A stretch of DNA of 64,000 nucleotides from Streptomyces tirandamycinicus (lineage in GTDB: Bacteria; Actinomycetota; Actinomycetes; Streptomycetales; Streptomycetaceae): the NCBI RefSeq assembly GCF_003097515.1, contig NZ_CP029188.1, positions 1,443,501 through 1,507,500 of the forward strand. The letters are read 5' to 3'. Position 1 is the first letter of the stretch. Each line of letters begins with the position of its first letter. Position numbers and translations under genes: made by a program. Under the pieces are notes generated by a model, which worked only from the letters and a program-made list of their open reading frames with translations, made no database searches and was not told the DNA's origin. Shown piece by piece: positions 42,134 to 50,433 of this stretch.

Positions 42134-43267
42134 GTGAAGCTTCAGCGCAAGAACGGGCTTCGCGCCACCGCGCTCGGTGCCCTCGCCGTGTCCGGCGCCC
42201 TGGTCCTCACGGCGTGTGGTTCGGACGACAACACCGGCGGCAGCGGCAGCGCGGGCGAGAAGAAGGCCGCCGCGTCGAACATCAAGTGCGACGACGCCAA
42301 GGGCCAGCTGATGGCCTCCGGCTCCAGTGCCCAGAAGAACGCGATGGACCTGTGGGTCAAGAACTACATGGCCGCCTGCACCGGCGTGGAGGTCAACTAC
42401 AAGTCCTCCTCCTCCGGTGAGGGCATCGTCGCCTTCAACCAGGGCACCGTCGGCTTCGCCGGCTCCGACTCCGCGCTGAAGCCCGACGAGGTCGAGGAGT
42501 CCAAGAAGGTGTGCAAGTCCGGCCAGGGCATCAACCTGCCCATGGTCGGCGGCCCGATCGCCATCGGCTACAACCTGCCCGGCGTGGACAGCCTGGTCCT
42601 GGACGCCCCGACCGTCGCCAAGATCTTCGACACGAAGATCAAGAAGTGGAACGACCCGGCGATCGCCAAGCTGAACCCGGGCGTCAAGCTCCCCGAGACC
42701 ACCATCCAGGCCTTCCACCGCTCCGAGGACTCCGGCACCACGCAGAACCTGGGCAAGTACCTCGGCAAGGCTGCCCCGAACGACTGGAAGTACGAGGCCG
42801 AGAAGAAGTGGCCCGCCCCGGGCGGCCAGGCGGCCCAGGGCTCCTCCGGTGTCGCGGCCCAGGTCAAGCAGGTCCCGGGCGCCATCGGCTACTTCGAGCT
42901 CTCCTACGCCAAGTCCCAGAACATCCCGGCGGTCTCGATCGACACCGGCGCCTCCGCGCCGGCCGAGGCCACCTCCGAGAACGCGTCCAAGGCCATCGCC
43001 GCCGCCAAGATCAAGGGCACCGGCAAGGACCTGGCGCTCGACCTCGACTACACCACCAAGGCCGAGGGCGCCTACCCGCTCGTCCTGGTGACCTACGAGG
43101 TCGTCTGCGACACCGGCAACAAGCCCGAGTCGCTCGACACGGTCAAGTCCTTCCTCGGTTACACGGCCTCGGACGAGGGCCAGAAGATCCTCACCGACGC
43201 CGGCTACGCCCCGATCCCGACCGAGATCAACGCCAAGGTGCGCGAGACCATCAACGGCCTCTCGTAA
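42134..43267 (+). CDS. pstS: phosphate ABC transporter substrate-binding lipoprotein PstS
   Basis: PstS captures phosphate outside the membrane for the Pst importer. The 377-residue lipoprotein has a lipobox LVLTACGSDD with lipidated Cys28, then the phosphate site GSSAQKNAMD, GSDSALK, and RSEDSGTTQNLGKYLG. It is the first gene of the operon, under PHO boxes. The large stem-loop after its stop separates it from pstC and should raise its relative transcript level. Confidence 0.96.
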   Translation: MKLQRKNGLRATALGALAVSGALVLTACGSDDNTGGSGSAGEKKAAASNIKCDDAKGQLMASGSSAQKNAMDLWVKNYMAACTGVEVNYKSSSSGEGIVAFNQGTVGFAGSDSALKPDEVEESKKVCKSGQGINLPMVGGPIAIGYNLPGVDSLVLDAPTVAKIFDTKIKKWNDPAIAKLNPGVKLPETTIQAFHRSEDSGTTQNLGKYLGKAAPNDWKYEAEKKWPAPGGQAAQGSSGVAAQVKQVPGAIGYFELSYAKSQNIPAVSIDTGASAPAEATSENASKAIAAAKIKGTGKDLALDLDYTTKAEGAYPLVLVTYEVVCDTGNKPESLDTVKSFLGYTASDEGQKILTDAGYAPIPTEINAKVRETINGLS

Positions 43268-43288
43268 CCGACCGGCTTCCGCGACGGC

Positions 43289-43325
43289 GGAGGCCGGCCC
43301 GGAGCGCCACTCCGGGCCGGCCTCC
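43289..43325 (+). terminator. pstS-pstC intercistronic stem-loop
   Basis: A perfect 16-bp stem (GGAGGCCGGCCCGGAG with its complement; 5-nt loop) 21 bp after the pstS stop. Such a hairpin can act as a partial terminator or a 3' stability element, giving excess PstS over the membrane subunits. Confidence 0.85.
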
Positions 43326-43403
43326 CCACCGTCACCCTCCGGTGCACCGCCGCCAGGGGAACCGCGACCCGCGGGCCCTTCCCCCACCCAGACCGGAAAG
43401 ATC

Positions 43404-44396
43404 ATGGCTTCCACCACACCCACAGAGACACCGCCGGCACCCCCGGCCGCCTCGCGCCGCGCCGCGTCCACCGGCCGCGTGGGGGACAAGGTCTTCCTTG
43501 GCCTCTCCCGTGGATCGGGCATCCTGCTACTCGCGATCATGGCGTCCATCGCCGTGTTCCTCAGCTACCGCGCCGCCCTCGCCATCTCCAAGGACGAAGG
43601 CAACTTCCTCACCACCTTCGACTGGAACCCGGCGGGCGACCCGCCGGTCTTCGGCATCGCGGTCCTGCTCTTCGGCACCGTCGTGAGCTCGATCATCGCG
43701 ATGGCCATCGCGGTCCCCATCGCGGTCGGCATCGCCCTCTTCATCTCCCACTACGCGCCCCGCCGGATAGCCGCCCCGCTCGCCTACGTGGTCGACCTGC
43801 TGGCCGCCGTCCCGTCGATCATCTACGGCATCTGGGGAGCCCTGTTCCTCGTCCCGTACCTGGGAGGGCTGAACCTCTGGCTGGACGAGTACCTGGGCTG
43901 GACGTACATCTTCGACAAGACCGAGGTCGGCGTCGCCCGCTCCCTGTTCACCGTCGGCATCCTGCTCGCCATCATGATCCTGCCGATCGTGACCAGCGTG
44001 AGCCGTGAGGTCTTCCTCCAGGTCCCGCGGATGAACGAGGAGGCCGCGCTCGCGCTCGGCGCGACCCGCTGGGAGGTCATCCGCATGTCGGTGCTCCCCT
44101 TCGGCCGCTCCGGCGTCATCTCCGCCTCGATGCTCGGCCTCGGCCGCGCGCTCGGCGAGACGATGGCCGTCGCCACGGTGCTCTCCCCGAGCTTCCTCAT
44201 CTCGCTCCACATCCTCGACCCGGGCGGCGGGACGTTCGCCCAGAACATCGCCGCGAAGTTCGACGAGGCCAACCAGTTCGGCCGGGACGCCCTGATCGCC
44301 TCCGGTCTGGTCCTCTTCGTGCTCACCCTGCTGGTCAACGGCGCCGCACGGCTGATCATCGCGCGCCGCAAGGAATACTCGGGGGCGAACGCCTGA
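43404..44396 (+). CDS. pstC: phosphate ABC transporter permease PstC
   Basis: A 330-residue permease with six membrane helices, the first at about residues 37-60. The EAA loop near MNEEAALALGATRWEVIRMS couples to PstB. VVDLLAAVPSIIYGIWGALF and GRALGETMAVATVLSPSFL are typical PstC motifs. The TGA overlaps the pstA ATG by one base (TGATG), meaning coupled translation. Confidence 0.95.
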   Translation: MASTTPTETPPAPPAASRRAASTGRVGDKVFLGLSRGSGILLLAIMASIAVFLSYRAALAISKDEGNFLTTFDWNPAGDPPVFGIAVLLFGTVVSSIIAMAIAVPIAVGIALFISHYAPRRIAAPLAYVVDLLAAVPSIIYGIWGALFLVPYLGGLNLWLDEYLGWTYIFDKTEVGVARSLFTVGILLAIMILPIVTSVSREVFLQVPRMNEEAALALGATRWEVIRMSVLPFGRSGVISASMLGLGRALGETMAVATVLSPSFLISLHILDPGGGTFAQNIAAKFDEANQFGRDALIASGLVLFVLTLLVNGAARLIIARRKEYSGANA

Positions 44397-45475
44397 TGAG
44401 CCACGCAACCGTCAAGGACACCCGCACCGACGCCCCCGCACCGCGCCGGAAGAACACCCTGAGCCGCCGCGGACTCCCCCGCTGGGCCCAGCCCGCCTTC
44501 GCGATCGTCTCCGTCGCCCTCGGCTGCGGCATAGGCATGGCCGCCGGCTGGGAGAGCCGGGTCCAGTGGGGCCTGATCTCCGCCCTGCTGTTCGTGGCCA
44601 TCTCGTACACGACCACCTCGGCCGTCGAGAACCGCCGCCAGGCCAGGGACCGCCTCGCCACCAGCGTCGTCTGGGTGTGCTTCGTCCTCGCCGTCGTCCC
44701 GCTGCTCTCCCTGATCTGGGTGACGGTCAGCCGCGGCATGAAGGCCCTCGACGGCTACTTCCTCACCCACTCGATGGCCGGCGTCCCCGGCTTCGAGCCC
44801 GGCGGCGGCGTCTACCACGCGCTGATCGGCACCCTGGAGCAGGTCGGTCTCGCGACCCTGATCTCCGTGCCCATCGGCCTGCTGACCGCCGTCTACCTGG
44901 TCGAGTACGGCAAGGGGAACCTGGCCAGGGCCGTGACCTTCTTCGTCGACGTCATGACCGGTATCCCGTCGATCGTCGCCGGTCTCTTCATCCTCTCGAT
45001 CATGCTGCTGGCCGGCTGGTCCCCGTCCGGGTTCATGGGCTCGCTGGCCCTCACCATCCTGATGATCCCGGTCGTGGTCCGGTCCACCGAGGAGATGCTC
45101 AAGCTCGTCCCGAACGAGCTGCGCGAGGCCTCCCTCGCCCTCGGCGTCCCGAAGTGGCGGACGATCACCAAGGTCGTCATCCCGACCGCCGTCGGCGGCA
45201 TCTCGACCGGTGTGATGCTGGCCGTCGCCCGTATCGCGGGTGAGACCGCCCCGATCATGCTGCTCGTCTTCGGCAGCCAGCTGATCAACACCAACCCCTT
45301 CGAAGGCGCCCAGTCCTCGCTCCCCTTCTACATCTGGGAGCAGTACCGGGTCGGCAGCGAGGCGTCGTACGACCGCGCCTGGGCCGCCGCCCTCGTACTG
45401 ATCGCCTTCGTCATGATCCTCAACCTGGTGGCCCGCGGCATCGCCCGCTGGAAGGCCCCGAAGACCGGCCGCTGA
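44396..45475 (+). CDS. pstA: phosphate ABC transporter permease PstA
   Basis: A 359-residue permease with an N-terminal basic/Pro extension, then membrane helices; conserved FFVDVMTGIPSIVAGLFILS and the EAA loop ELREASLALGVPKWRTITKV. With PstC it forms the phosphate channel. A Lys/Arg-rich end (RWKAPKTGR) is cytosolic. Start overlaps pstC. Confidence 0.95.
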   Translation: MSHATVKDTRTDAPAPRRKNTLSRRGLPRWAQPAFAIVSVALGCGIGMAAGWESRVQWGLISALLFVAISYTTTSAVENRRQARDRLATSVVWVCFVLAVVPLLSLIWVTVSRGMKALDGYFLTHSMAGVPGFEPGGGVYHALIGTLEQVGLATLISVPIGLLTAVYLVEYGKGNLARAVTFFVDVMTGIPSIVAGLFILSIMLLAGWSPSGFMGSLALTILMIPVVVRSTEEMLKLVPNELREASLALGVPKWRTITKVVIPTAVGGISTGVMLAVARIAGETAPIMLLVFGSQLINTNPFEGAQSSLPFYIWEQYRVGSEASYDRAWAAALVLIAFVMILNLVARGIARWKAPKTGR

Positions 45476-45504
45476 GCGCGCGGCGATTTGGAAGTGACTG
45501 AGTA

Positions 45505-46281
45505 ATGGCCAAGCGAATCGACATCAGCGGACTGTCCGCCTTCTACGGCTCCCACAAGGCGATCGAGGACATCTCGATGACCGTGGAGCCCCGCTCGGTG
45601 ACGGCCTTCATCGGCCCCTCCGGCTGCGGCAAGTCGACGTTCCTGCGCACCCTGAACCGCATGCACGAGGTCACCCCCGGTGGCCGCGTCGAGGGCAAGG
45701 TGATGCTGGACGACGAGAACCTGTACGGCAGGGACGTCGACCCCGTCGCGGTACGGCGCACCGTCGGCATGGTGTTCCAGCGCCCCAACCCGTTCCCCAC
45801 CATGTCGATCTTCGACAATGTGGCGGCGGGCCTGCGGCTGAACGGCTCGTACAAGAAGAACGAGCTCGCCGACGTCGTCGAGCGCTCGCTGCGCGGCGCG
45901 AACCTCTGGAACGAGGTCAAGGACCGCCTGAACAAGCCCGGCTCGGGCCTCTCCGGCGGCCAGCAGCAGCGTCTGTGCATCGCCCGCGCGATCGCGGTCG
46001 AGCCCGACGTCCTGCTGATGGACGAGCCCTGCTCGGCGCTCGACCCGATCTCCACGCTGGCGATCGAGGACCTGATCGGCGAGCTCAAGGAGCGCTTCAC
46101 GATCGTCATCGTGACGCACAACATGCAGCAGGCGGCACGCGTCTCCGACCGCACCGCGTTCTTCAACCTCTCGGCGGTCGGACAGCCCGGCAGGCTCATC
46201 GAGATAGACGAGACGGAGCGGATCTTCTCCAACCCGTCCGTCCAGGCGACCGAGGACTACATCTCGGGCCGCTTCGGCTGA
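45505..46281 (+). CDS. pstB: phosphate ABC transporter ATP-binding protein PstB
   Basis: A 258-residue ATPase energising the Pst importer: Walker [11 protein letters not shown]-loop FQRPNPFP, signature LSGGQQQR, Walker [14 protein letters not shown] (note a Cys where most ABC ATPases have Thr/Ala), and H-loop VTHNMQQA. It starts 29 bp after pstA. No phoU gene follows directly; a PhoU-like gene lies on the other side of pit instead. Confidence 0.95.
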   Translation: MAKRIDISGLSAFYGSHKAIEDISMTVEPRSVTAFIGPSGCGKSTFLRTLNRMHEVTPGGRVEGKVMLDDENLYGRDVDPVAVRRTVGMVFQRPNPFPTMSIFDNVAAGLRLNGSYKKNELADVVERSLRGANLWNEVKDRLNKPGSGLSGGQQQRLCIARAIAVEPDVLLMDEPCSALDPISTLAIEDLIGELKERFTIVIVTHNMQQAARVSDRTAFFNLSAVGQPGRLIEIDETERIFSNPSVQATEDYISGRFG

Positions 46282-46424
46282 GCACCCCCTACTGCCCCGC
46301 GGTGCTGCATGGCGGTGCCACCGCAGGGCGAACGGTCGGCCCCCTCTCATCCCGAGCGGGGGCCGACGTCGTACCGTCCCCCGGGGGTACGGGGCCCGCT
46401 TCCGCGCACCGGGCGTCAGCCGTC

Positions 46425-46529
46425 CGGCATCCCGCATCCCGTATCCCGTATGCGGTATGCGGCATCCCGCATGCGGCATACGGCATACGGCATACGGCAT
46501 ACGGCATCCCATATCCCGCATCCCGCGTC
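46425..46529. repeat. 7-bp tandem repeat array, 15 units
   Basis: Fifteen consecutive heptamers fit CSGYATV-like variants: CGGCATC, CCGCATC, CCGTATC, CCGTATG, CGGTATG, CGGCATG, and four straight copies of CGGCATA (46474-46501). The array lies in the convergent gap between pstB and pit. The rest of this 420-bp gap (46282-46424 and 46530-46705) shows no gene. Confidence 0.92.
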
Positions 46530-46705
46530 CGGGGCACCCGCACGTGCCCGCGCGCAGGTGTGTGCGTCCATACGCGCCCGGCCTGTGGGCGCACGCCCGG
46601 GACGACCCGCCCGCCACCGGACCGGCACACTACCGGCGCGGCAGCGAAACGCCGCGCCCCGGAACGGGACGCGGCGCACGCTGCGGTGATGTCTCGCGGT
46701 ACCGG

Positions 46706-47704
46706 CTAGCCGAACGCCAGGTTCACGATCCAGAAGCTCAGCGCCGCGGCGAGCGCCGCGGCCGGCATGGTGATGAACCAGCCCATCACGATGTTCTTCG
46801 CGACACCCCAGCGCACCGCGTTCACCCGCTTCGTCGCCCCGACACCCATGATCGCCGAGGTGATCACATGCGTCGTGGAGATCGGCGCGTGGAAGAGGAA
46901 CGCCGAGCCGAACATGATCGACGCACCGGTCGTCTCCGCCGCGAACCCCTGCGGCGGGTCCAGTTCGATGATCTTGCGCCCGAGCGTCCGCATGATCCGC
47001 CAGCCGCCCGCGTAGGTGCCGAGCGACAGCATCACCGCGCAGACGACCTTCACCCACACCGGAATGGGGTCGCCGTAGTCCTCGACATCGGCGATGACCA
47101 GGGCCATCACCACGATTCCCATGGTCTTCTGCGCGTCCTGGAGGCCGTGGCCCAGGGCCATTCCCGCCGCGGACACGGTCTGCGCTATACGGAAGCCCCG
47201 CTTCGCCTTCGCCGGGTTGGCCCGCCGGAACATCCACATGATCGCGCACATCACGAGGTAGCCGGCGACCAGGCCGACCAGCGGCGACACGAACATCGGA
47301 ATGACGACCTTGTCGAGCACCCCGCCCCAGATGACCTCGGTGCCGCCGGCCAGCGCCGCCCCCACCATGCCGCCGAAGAGGGCGTGCGAGGACGACGACG
47401 GCAGACCGAAGTACCAGGTGATCAGGTTCCAGCTGATCGCACCGACCAGCGCCGCGAACAGGATGCCCATGCCCCGGTCGCCGCTGGGTGTCGCGATCAG
47501 GCCCTCGCTCACCGTCTTGGCGACCCCGCTGCCGAGGAAGGCGCCCGCGAGGTTCATCACGGCGGCCATGACCAGGGCGGCGCGAGGCGTCAGGGCACGC
47601 GTCGACACGGAGGTGGCGATCGCGTTCGCCGAGTCGTGGAAGCCGTTGGTGTACGTGAAGAAGAGCGCGACCCCGATGGTCACGACCAGCGCAAAGGTGT
47701 CCAC
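46706..47704 (-). CDS. pit: low-affinity inorganic phosphate transporter (Pit family)
   Basis: A 332-residue PiT transporter, importing metal-phosphate complexes. Both PiT signatures appear: FFTYTNGFHDSANAIATSVS near the N-terminus and GHGLQDAQKTMGIVVMALVI / FHAPISTTHVITSAIMGVGA in the second half, with LPSSSSHALFGGMVGAALA. It lies 6 bp downstream of the PhoU-like gene. This pairing (Pit plus DUF47) is conserved across bacteria and suggests a regulator of uptake. Confidence 0.93.
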   Translation of the reverse strand: MDTFALVVTIGVALFFTYTNGFHDSANAIATSVSTRALTPRAALVMAAVMNLAGAFLGSGVAKTVSEGLIATPSGDRGMGILFAALVGAISWNLITWYFGLPSSSSHALFGGMVGAALAGGTEVIWGGVLDKVVIPMFVSPLVGLVAGYLVMCAIMWMFRRANPAKAKRGFRIAQTVSAAGMALGHGLQDAQKTMGIVVMALVIADVEDYGDPIPVWVKVVCAVMLSLGTYAGGWRIMRTLGRKIIELDPPQGFAAETTGASIMFGSAFLFHAPISTTHVITSAIMGVGATKRVNAVRWGVAKNIVMGWFITMPAAALAAALSFWIVNLAFG

Positions 47705-47710
47705 GTCCGC

Positions 47711-48331
47711 TCAGGACTCCTTGACCGCGATGGTCTCCACCGTGTTGGCCACGTGCTCGAACGCGTCCGCGGCCTCCTCGAGCACGTCGACGATCTGCTT
47801 GAGCTTGAGCACCTCGATGGCGTCGTACTTGCCGTTGAAGAGGTGCGCGAGCAGCTTGCGGTGAATCTGGTCCGCCTGGTTCTCCAGGCGGTTCACCTCG
47901 ATCCAGTACTCGGTGAGGTTGTCCATCGTCCGCAGGTGCGGCATGGCCTCCGCGGTCAGCTCCGCGGCCCGTGCCAGCACCTCGATCTGCTGCTCGACGC
48001 CCTTCGGCAGCTCCTCGATGTTGTAGAGGACGACCAGGTCGACGGCCTCCTCCATGAAGTCCATGATGTCGTCCAGCGACGACGCGAGGGAGTAGATGTC
48101 CTCACGGTCGAAGGGCGTGATGAACGAGGAGTTCAGCTGATGGAAGATCGCGTGGGTGGCGTCGTCCCCGGCGTGCTCCGCGGCGCGCATCCGCTCCGCG
48201 ATCTCGGCCCGGGCGGGACCGTCCGCGCCGAGCAGTTCCATCAGGAGTTTGGAGCCCGTCACGATGTTGTCCGCGGACGCGGCGAACATGTCGTAGAAGC
48301 TCGTCTCCCTGGGGGTCAGACGAAATCGCAC
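47711..48331 (-). CDS. DUF47 (PhoU-like) Pit accessory protein
   Basis: A 206-residue all-helical PhoU-related protein (DUF47/Pit accessory): FYDMFAASADNIVTGSKLLM, AEHAGDDATHAIFHQLNSSF, ITPFDREDIYSLASSLDDIM, and DFMEEAVDLVVLYNIEELPK. The TPFDREDI motif with acidic EXXXD pairs is a metal-cluster site of PhoU-like proteins. It is the first gene of the unit with pit and likely controls that transporter. Confidence 0.92.
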   Translation of the reverse strand: MRFRLTPRETSFYDMFAASADNIVTGSKLLMELLGADGPARAEIAERMRAAEHAGDDATHAIFHQLNSSFITPFDREDIYSLASSLDDIMDFMEEAVDLVVLYNIEELPKGVEQQIEVLARAAELTAEAMPHLRTMDNLTEYWIEVNRLENQADQIHRKLLAHLFNGKYDAIEVLKLKQIVDVLEEAADAFEHVANTVETIAVKES

Positions 48332-48475
48332 GTGGGGTCCTCGGGGTACTGGGTCTGGGCCAGGCTGATGCTAGGCGCATCATCCGGCCACGGCTAACCG
48401 GCGCCTCCTCAGTGTCGCCCATCGACAGGAGAGACCGGCACGGGGCCCTGACCGAACCATCAGGGATCGGTACCA

Positions 48476-48494
48476 TATACCCACGAGGGGTATA
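48476..48494. promoter_or_regulatory. CsoR operator
   Basis: A perfect inverted repeat TATACCC-ACGAG-GGGTATA, 25 bp before the csoR ATG, matches the pseudo-palindromic CsoR site (G/T-rich centre with TACCC/GGGTA halves). It implies copper-responsive autoregulation of csoR. Confidence 0.85.
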
Positions 48495-48518
48495 CCGGAC
48501 AGGTCTGCGGGAGGACCG

Positions 48519-48869
48519 ATGACGACCACGGAGACGGCCGGCGGACTTCCGGTCACGGCCCAGCAGGAAGCGGGCCACGACCAGGGCGTCCACGGCTACC
48601 ACAAGCAGAAGGACGAGCACCTCAAGCGGCTGCGCCGGATCGAGGGCCAGATCCGCGGGCTGCAGCGCATGGTCGGCGAGGACACGTACTGCATCGACAT
48701 CCTCACCCAGGTCTCCGCCTCCACGAAGGCGCTGCAGTCCTTCGCGCTGCAGCTGCTGGAGGAGCACCTGCGCCACTGCGTCGCCGACGCCGCGCTCAAG
48801 GGCGGCGACGAGATCGACACGAAGGTCGAGGAGGCCACCAGGGCGATCGCCCGGATGCTGCGGACCTGA
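48519..48869 (+). CDS. csoR: copper-sensing repressor CsoR
   Basis: A 116-residue tetrameric repressor released from DNA by Cu(I). The Cu ligands are C58 (in DTYCIDILTQ), H83 and C87 (EEHLRHCVADA), the C-H-C triad of copper CsoR members rather than persulfide sensors. The DNA-binding face includes HLKRLRRIEGQIRGLQRMV. The N-terminal 25 residues are an unstructured extension usual in Streptomyces. A CsoR operator lies upstream. No copper exporter is adjacent. Confidence 0.92.
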   Translation: MTTTETAGGLPVTAQQEAGHDQGVHGYHKQKDEHLKRLRRIEGQIRGLQRMVGEDTYCIDILTQVSASTKALQSFALQLLEEHLRHCVADAALKGGDEIDTKVEEATRAIARMLRT

Positions 48870-48887
48870 CCCCCGCCCGCACCCGAG

Positions 48888-48911
48888 GGCCGGCCGCGGC
48901 CGCGGCCGGCC
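48888..48911. terminator. 24-bp perfect palindrome, bidirectional terminator
   Basis: GGCCGGCCGCGG / CCGCGGCCGGCC with outer arms CCGAG and CTCGG. It lies exactly between the convergent csoR and the small gene ending at 48912, whose stop codon abuts it. Confidence 0.75.
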
Positions 48912-49085
48912 TCACTCGGTGTCGATCATGCCGACGTGGACGTTCAGCACCTCGTCGATACGGTCGGGGCTGAGCCGCTCCCCGGGCGCGGCCGAGGCCG
49001 CGATCATCAACTCACCGCACAACTCGATCTCGGCGAGGGCCACGTGGTCCTGGACCGTCGGCGTACTGGCGGGAGCCACGTGCAT
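48912..49085 (-). CDS. 57-residue conserved small protein
   Basis: A short open frame, too small for most gene finders. The product includes STPTVQDHVALAEIELCGEL then MIAASAAPGERLSPDRIDEV, and a LNVHVGMIDTE end. The amphipathic HVALAEIELCGELMIAAS helix and ERLSPDRIDEVL helix are coherent. The ATG 49085 has AGAGGTGA immediately before it; the GTG two codons later has better spacing (8 nt). I recall a conserved small protein at this place in other streptomycetes. Function is unknown. Confidence 0.65.
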   Translation of the reverse strand: MHVAPASTPTVQDHVALAEIELCGELMIAASAAPGERLSPDRIDEVLNVHVGMIDTE

Positions 49086-49178
49086 TCACCTCTTCCGGCC
49101 GGTGTCGGCTTCCTAGCGTAGGGAGCGGGATACACACCGCGCATGGCACGTCCGGACCATTTACCGACCCCCCGGTGC

Positions 49179-50006
49179 CTACATCCGGACGCGGCCCGCG
49201 TAGATGTCCCGGCGGTCGGGAAGCCGCACCACGACGGGGACGCCGAACTCGTACAGCAGGGTCGTGGACGCCACGGCGACCGTTCTGCCCTGGTTGGCGA
49301 AGCTGAACTGGTGGCGCACCTTGCGGAGCCGGCCCTCGGAGTCGAGATAGGCGTCGAAGGACACGGCGTCCTGGTCGAACCCCTCGGCCGCGGCGGCGAG
49401 CGCCCCGCGGGCGTGGGCGGACGCGGCCCGTGCGGCGTGTGCGATGTCGGTGACACCGCGGTAGTGCGCGACCCGCACCCCCGCCAGCTCCACGTGGCCG
49501 ACGAACGTCGCACTCCGCGCCCCGCGCAGCAGTTCCGCGGCGGCCGCCGGGTCGGTCGCCCCGCCGGTGACCAGATTGCCGTCCGTCAGCGCCGTCGTGT
49601 CCACTCTGACCCACTTGTCCGGTGGCACCCCGGCACCGCGGTCCTTCATGTACAGGGCGCCGGGAGCGAGCAGTTCGGTGATCGGCTGCCGGCCGCTGGA
49701 GCCGGCCGGGTCGTTGGGCAGGACCACGCGCAGCCGACCCATGGCCCGCCGGAAGTCGTACCCGCCCTCGCCGCGGATGGTGACCCGGGTCCCGCCGGCG
49801 GCCGTCTCCATGGCGGTGCGCGCCTTCGCGGTACCGGCCTCGGCCAGCACGTCCGCCGCCTTTTGCACGCTGAGGAGGGGATCCGCGCCGGCGCGGGCGT
49901 CGGCGACGGCGTCACCGCCGCCCGAGCAACCGGCGGTACCGGACACTCCCATCACGGCGGCGGCGGCACACGCGCCGCGCCTGAGCCAGTGCTGCTGCAC
50001 CACCAT
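49179..50006 (-). CDS. secreted lipoprotein, LppX/LprG-like fold possible
   Basis: A 275-residue exported lipoprotein: signal peptide with basic LRRGACAAAAVMGVSGTAGC, lipobox GTAGC (Cys27), then an Asp/Ala linker. The remainder is a beta-rich domain (RVTIRGEGGYDFRRAMGRLR, PITELLAPGALYMKDRG, KWVRVDTTALTDGNL, VAHYRGVTDIAHAAR) like mycobacterial lipid-carrying lipoproteins. The similarity is by domain pattern only. The neighbouring genes give no clue to its role. Confidence 0.75.
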   Translation of the reverse strand: MVVQQHWLRRGACAAAAVMGVSGTAGCSGGGDAVADARAGADPLLSVQKAADVLAEAGTAKARTAMETAAGGTRVTIRGEGGYDFRRAMGRLRVVLPNDPAGSSGRQPITELLAPGALYMKDRGAGVPPDKWVRVDTTALTDGNLVTGGATDPAAAAELLRGARSATFVGHVELAGVRVAHYRGVTDIAHAARAASAHARGALAAAAEGFDQDAVSFDAYLDSEGRLRKVRHQFSFANQGRTVAVASTTLLYEFGVPVVVRLPDRRDIYAGRVRM

Positions 50007-50066
50007 CGCCTGTCAACCCCCAACACGCTCGCCGCTGCCCCGCATAACGACCGGTACCGTGGAAGG

Positions 50067-50222
50067 GTGCGCCCCGCTCACCACCACACCACGACCGTCG
50101 AGCGGGGTTCGTTCGCGCTGGCCCGCTGCTCCTGCGGCTGGACGGGCCCTGCCCGCCGCTCACGGGAGCGCGCCCGTACGGACGCGAGGGCGCACGAGTC
50201 GGCGGCGCCCGGCGAGGCCTGA
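50067..50222 (+). CDS. 51-residue Cys-x-Cys small protein
   Basis: A small cytosolic protein starting from GTG: PAHHHTTTVERGSFALARCS then CGWTGPARRSRERARTDARA. The CSCGW motif with three spaced cysteines/histidines may be a zinc or redox site. It starts 60 bp upstream of nothing else on this strand and lies divergently from the lipoprotein gene. The sequence has a fixed, non-random look and I recall similar short proteins in streptomycetes; function is unknown. Confidence 0.6.
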   Translation: MRPAHHHTTTVERGSFALARCSCGWTGPARRSRERARTDARAHESAAPGEA

Positions 50223-50280
50223 GGAGTCCTCAGCCCGGGCGGCGTCACGGCCGCCCGCCCGCCGCCCGCGCTCGAGCAGG

Positions 50281-50368
50281 GGGGACCTGAACCGGGGAAC
50301 CGGGGGGACCTGAACCGGGGAACCGGGGGGACCTGAACCGGGGAACCGGGGGGACCTGAACCGGGGGG
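50281..50368. repeat. 23-bp tandem repeat, 3.8 copies
   Basis: Units GGGGACCTGAACCGGGGAACC(GG) start at 50281, 50304, 50327 and 50350, nearly identical. The gap (50223-50433) separates the small Cys protein and the convergent PAP2 gene. Confidence 0.9.
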
Positions 50369-50433
50369 AACCGTAGGCCCGGGGAGAACCGGGGGGACCT
50401 GGAAGGCCCTGGGGTGACTCGCCCTACCGGCCC

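Noticed and set aside
50281..50368. CRISPR array
   Set aside because: Repeats are directly adjacent with no spacers of unique sequence, and no cas genes are present.
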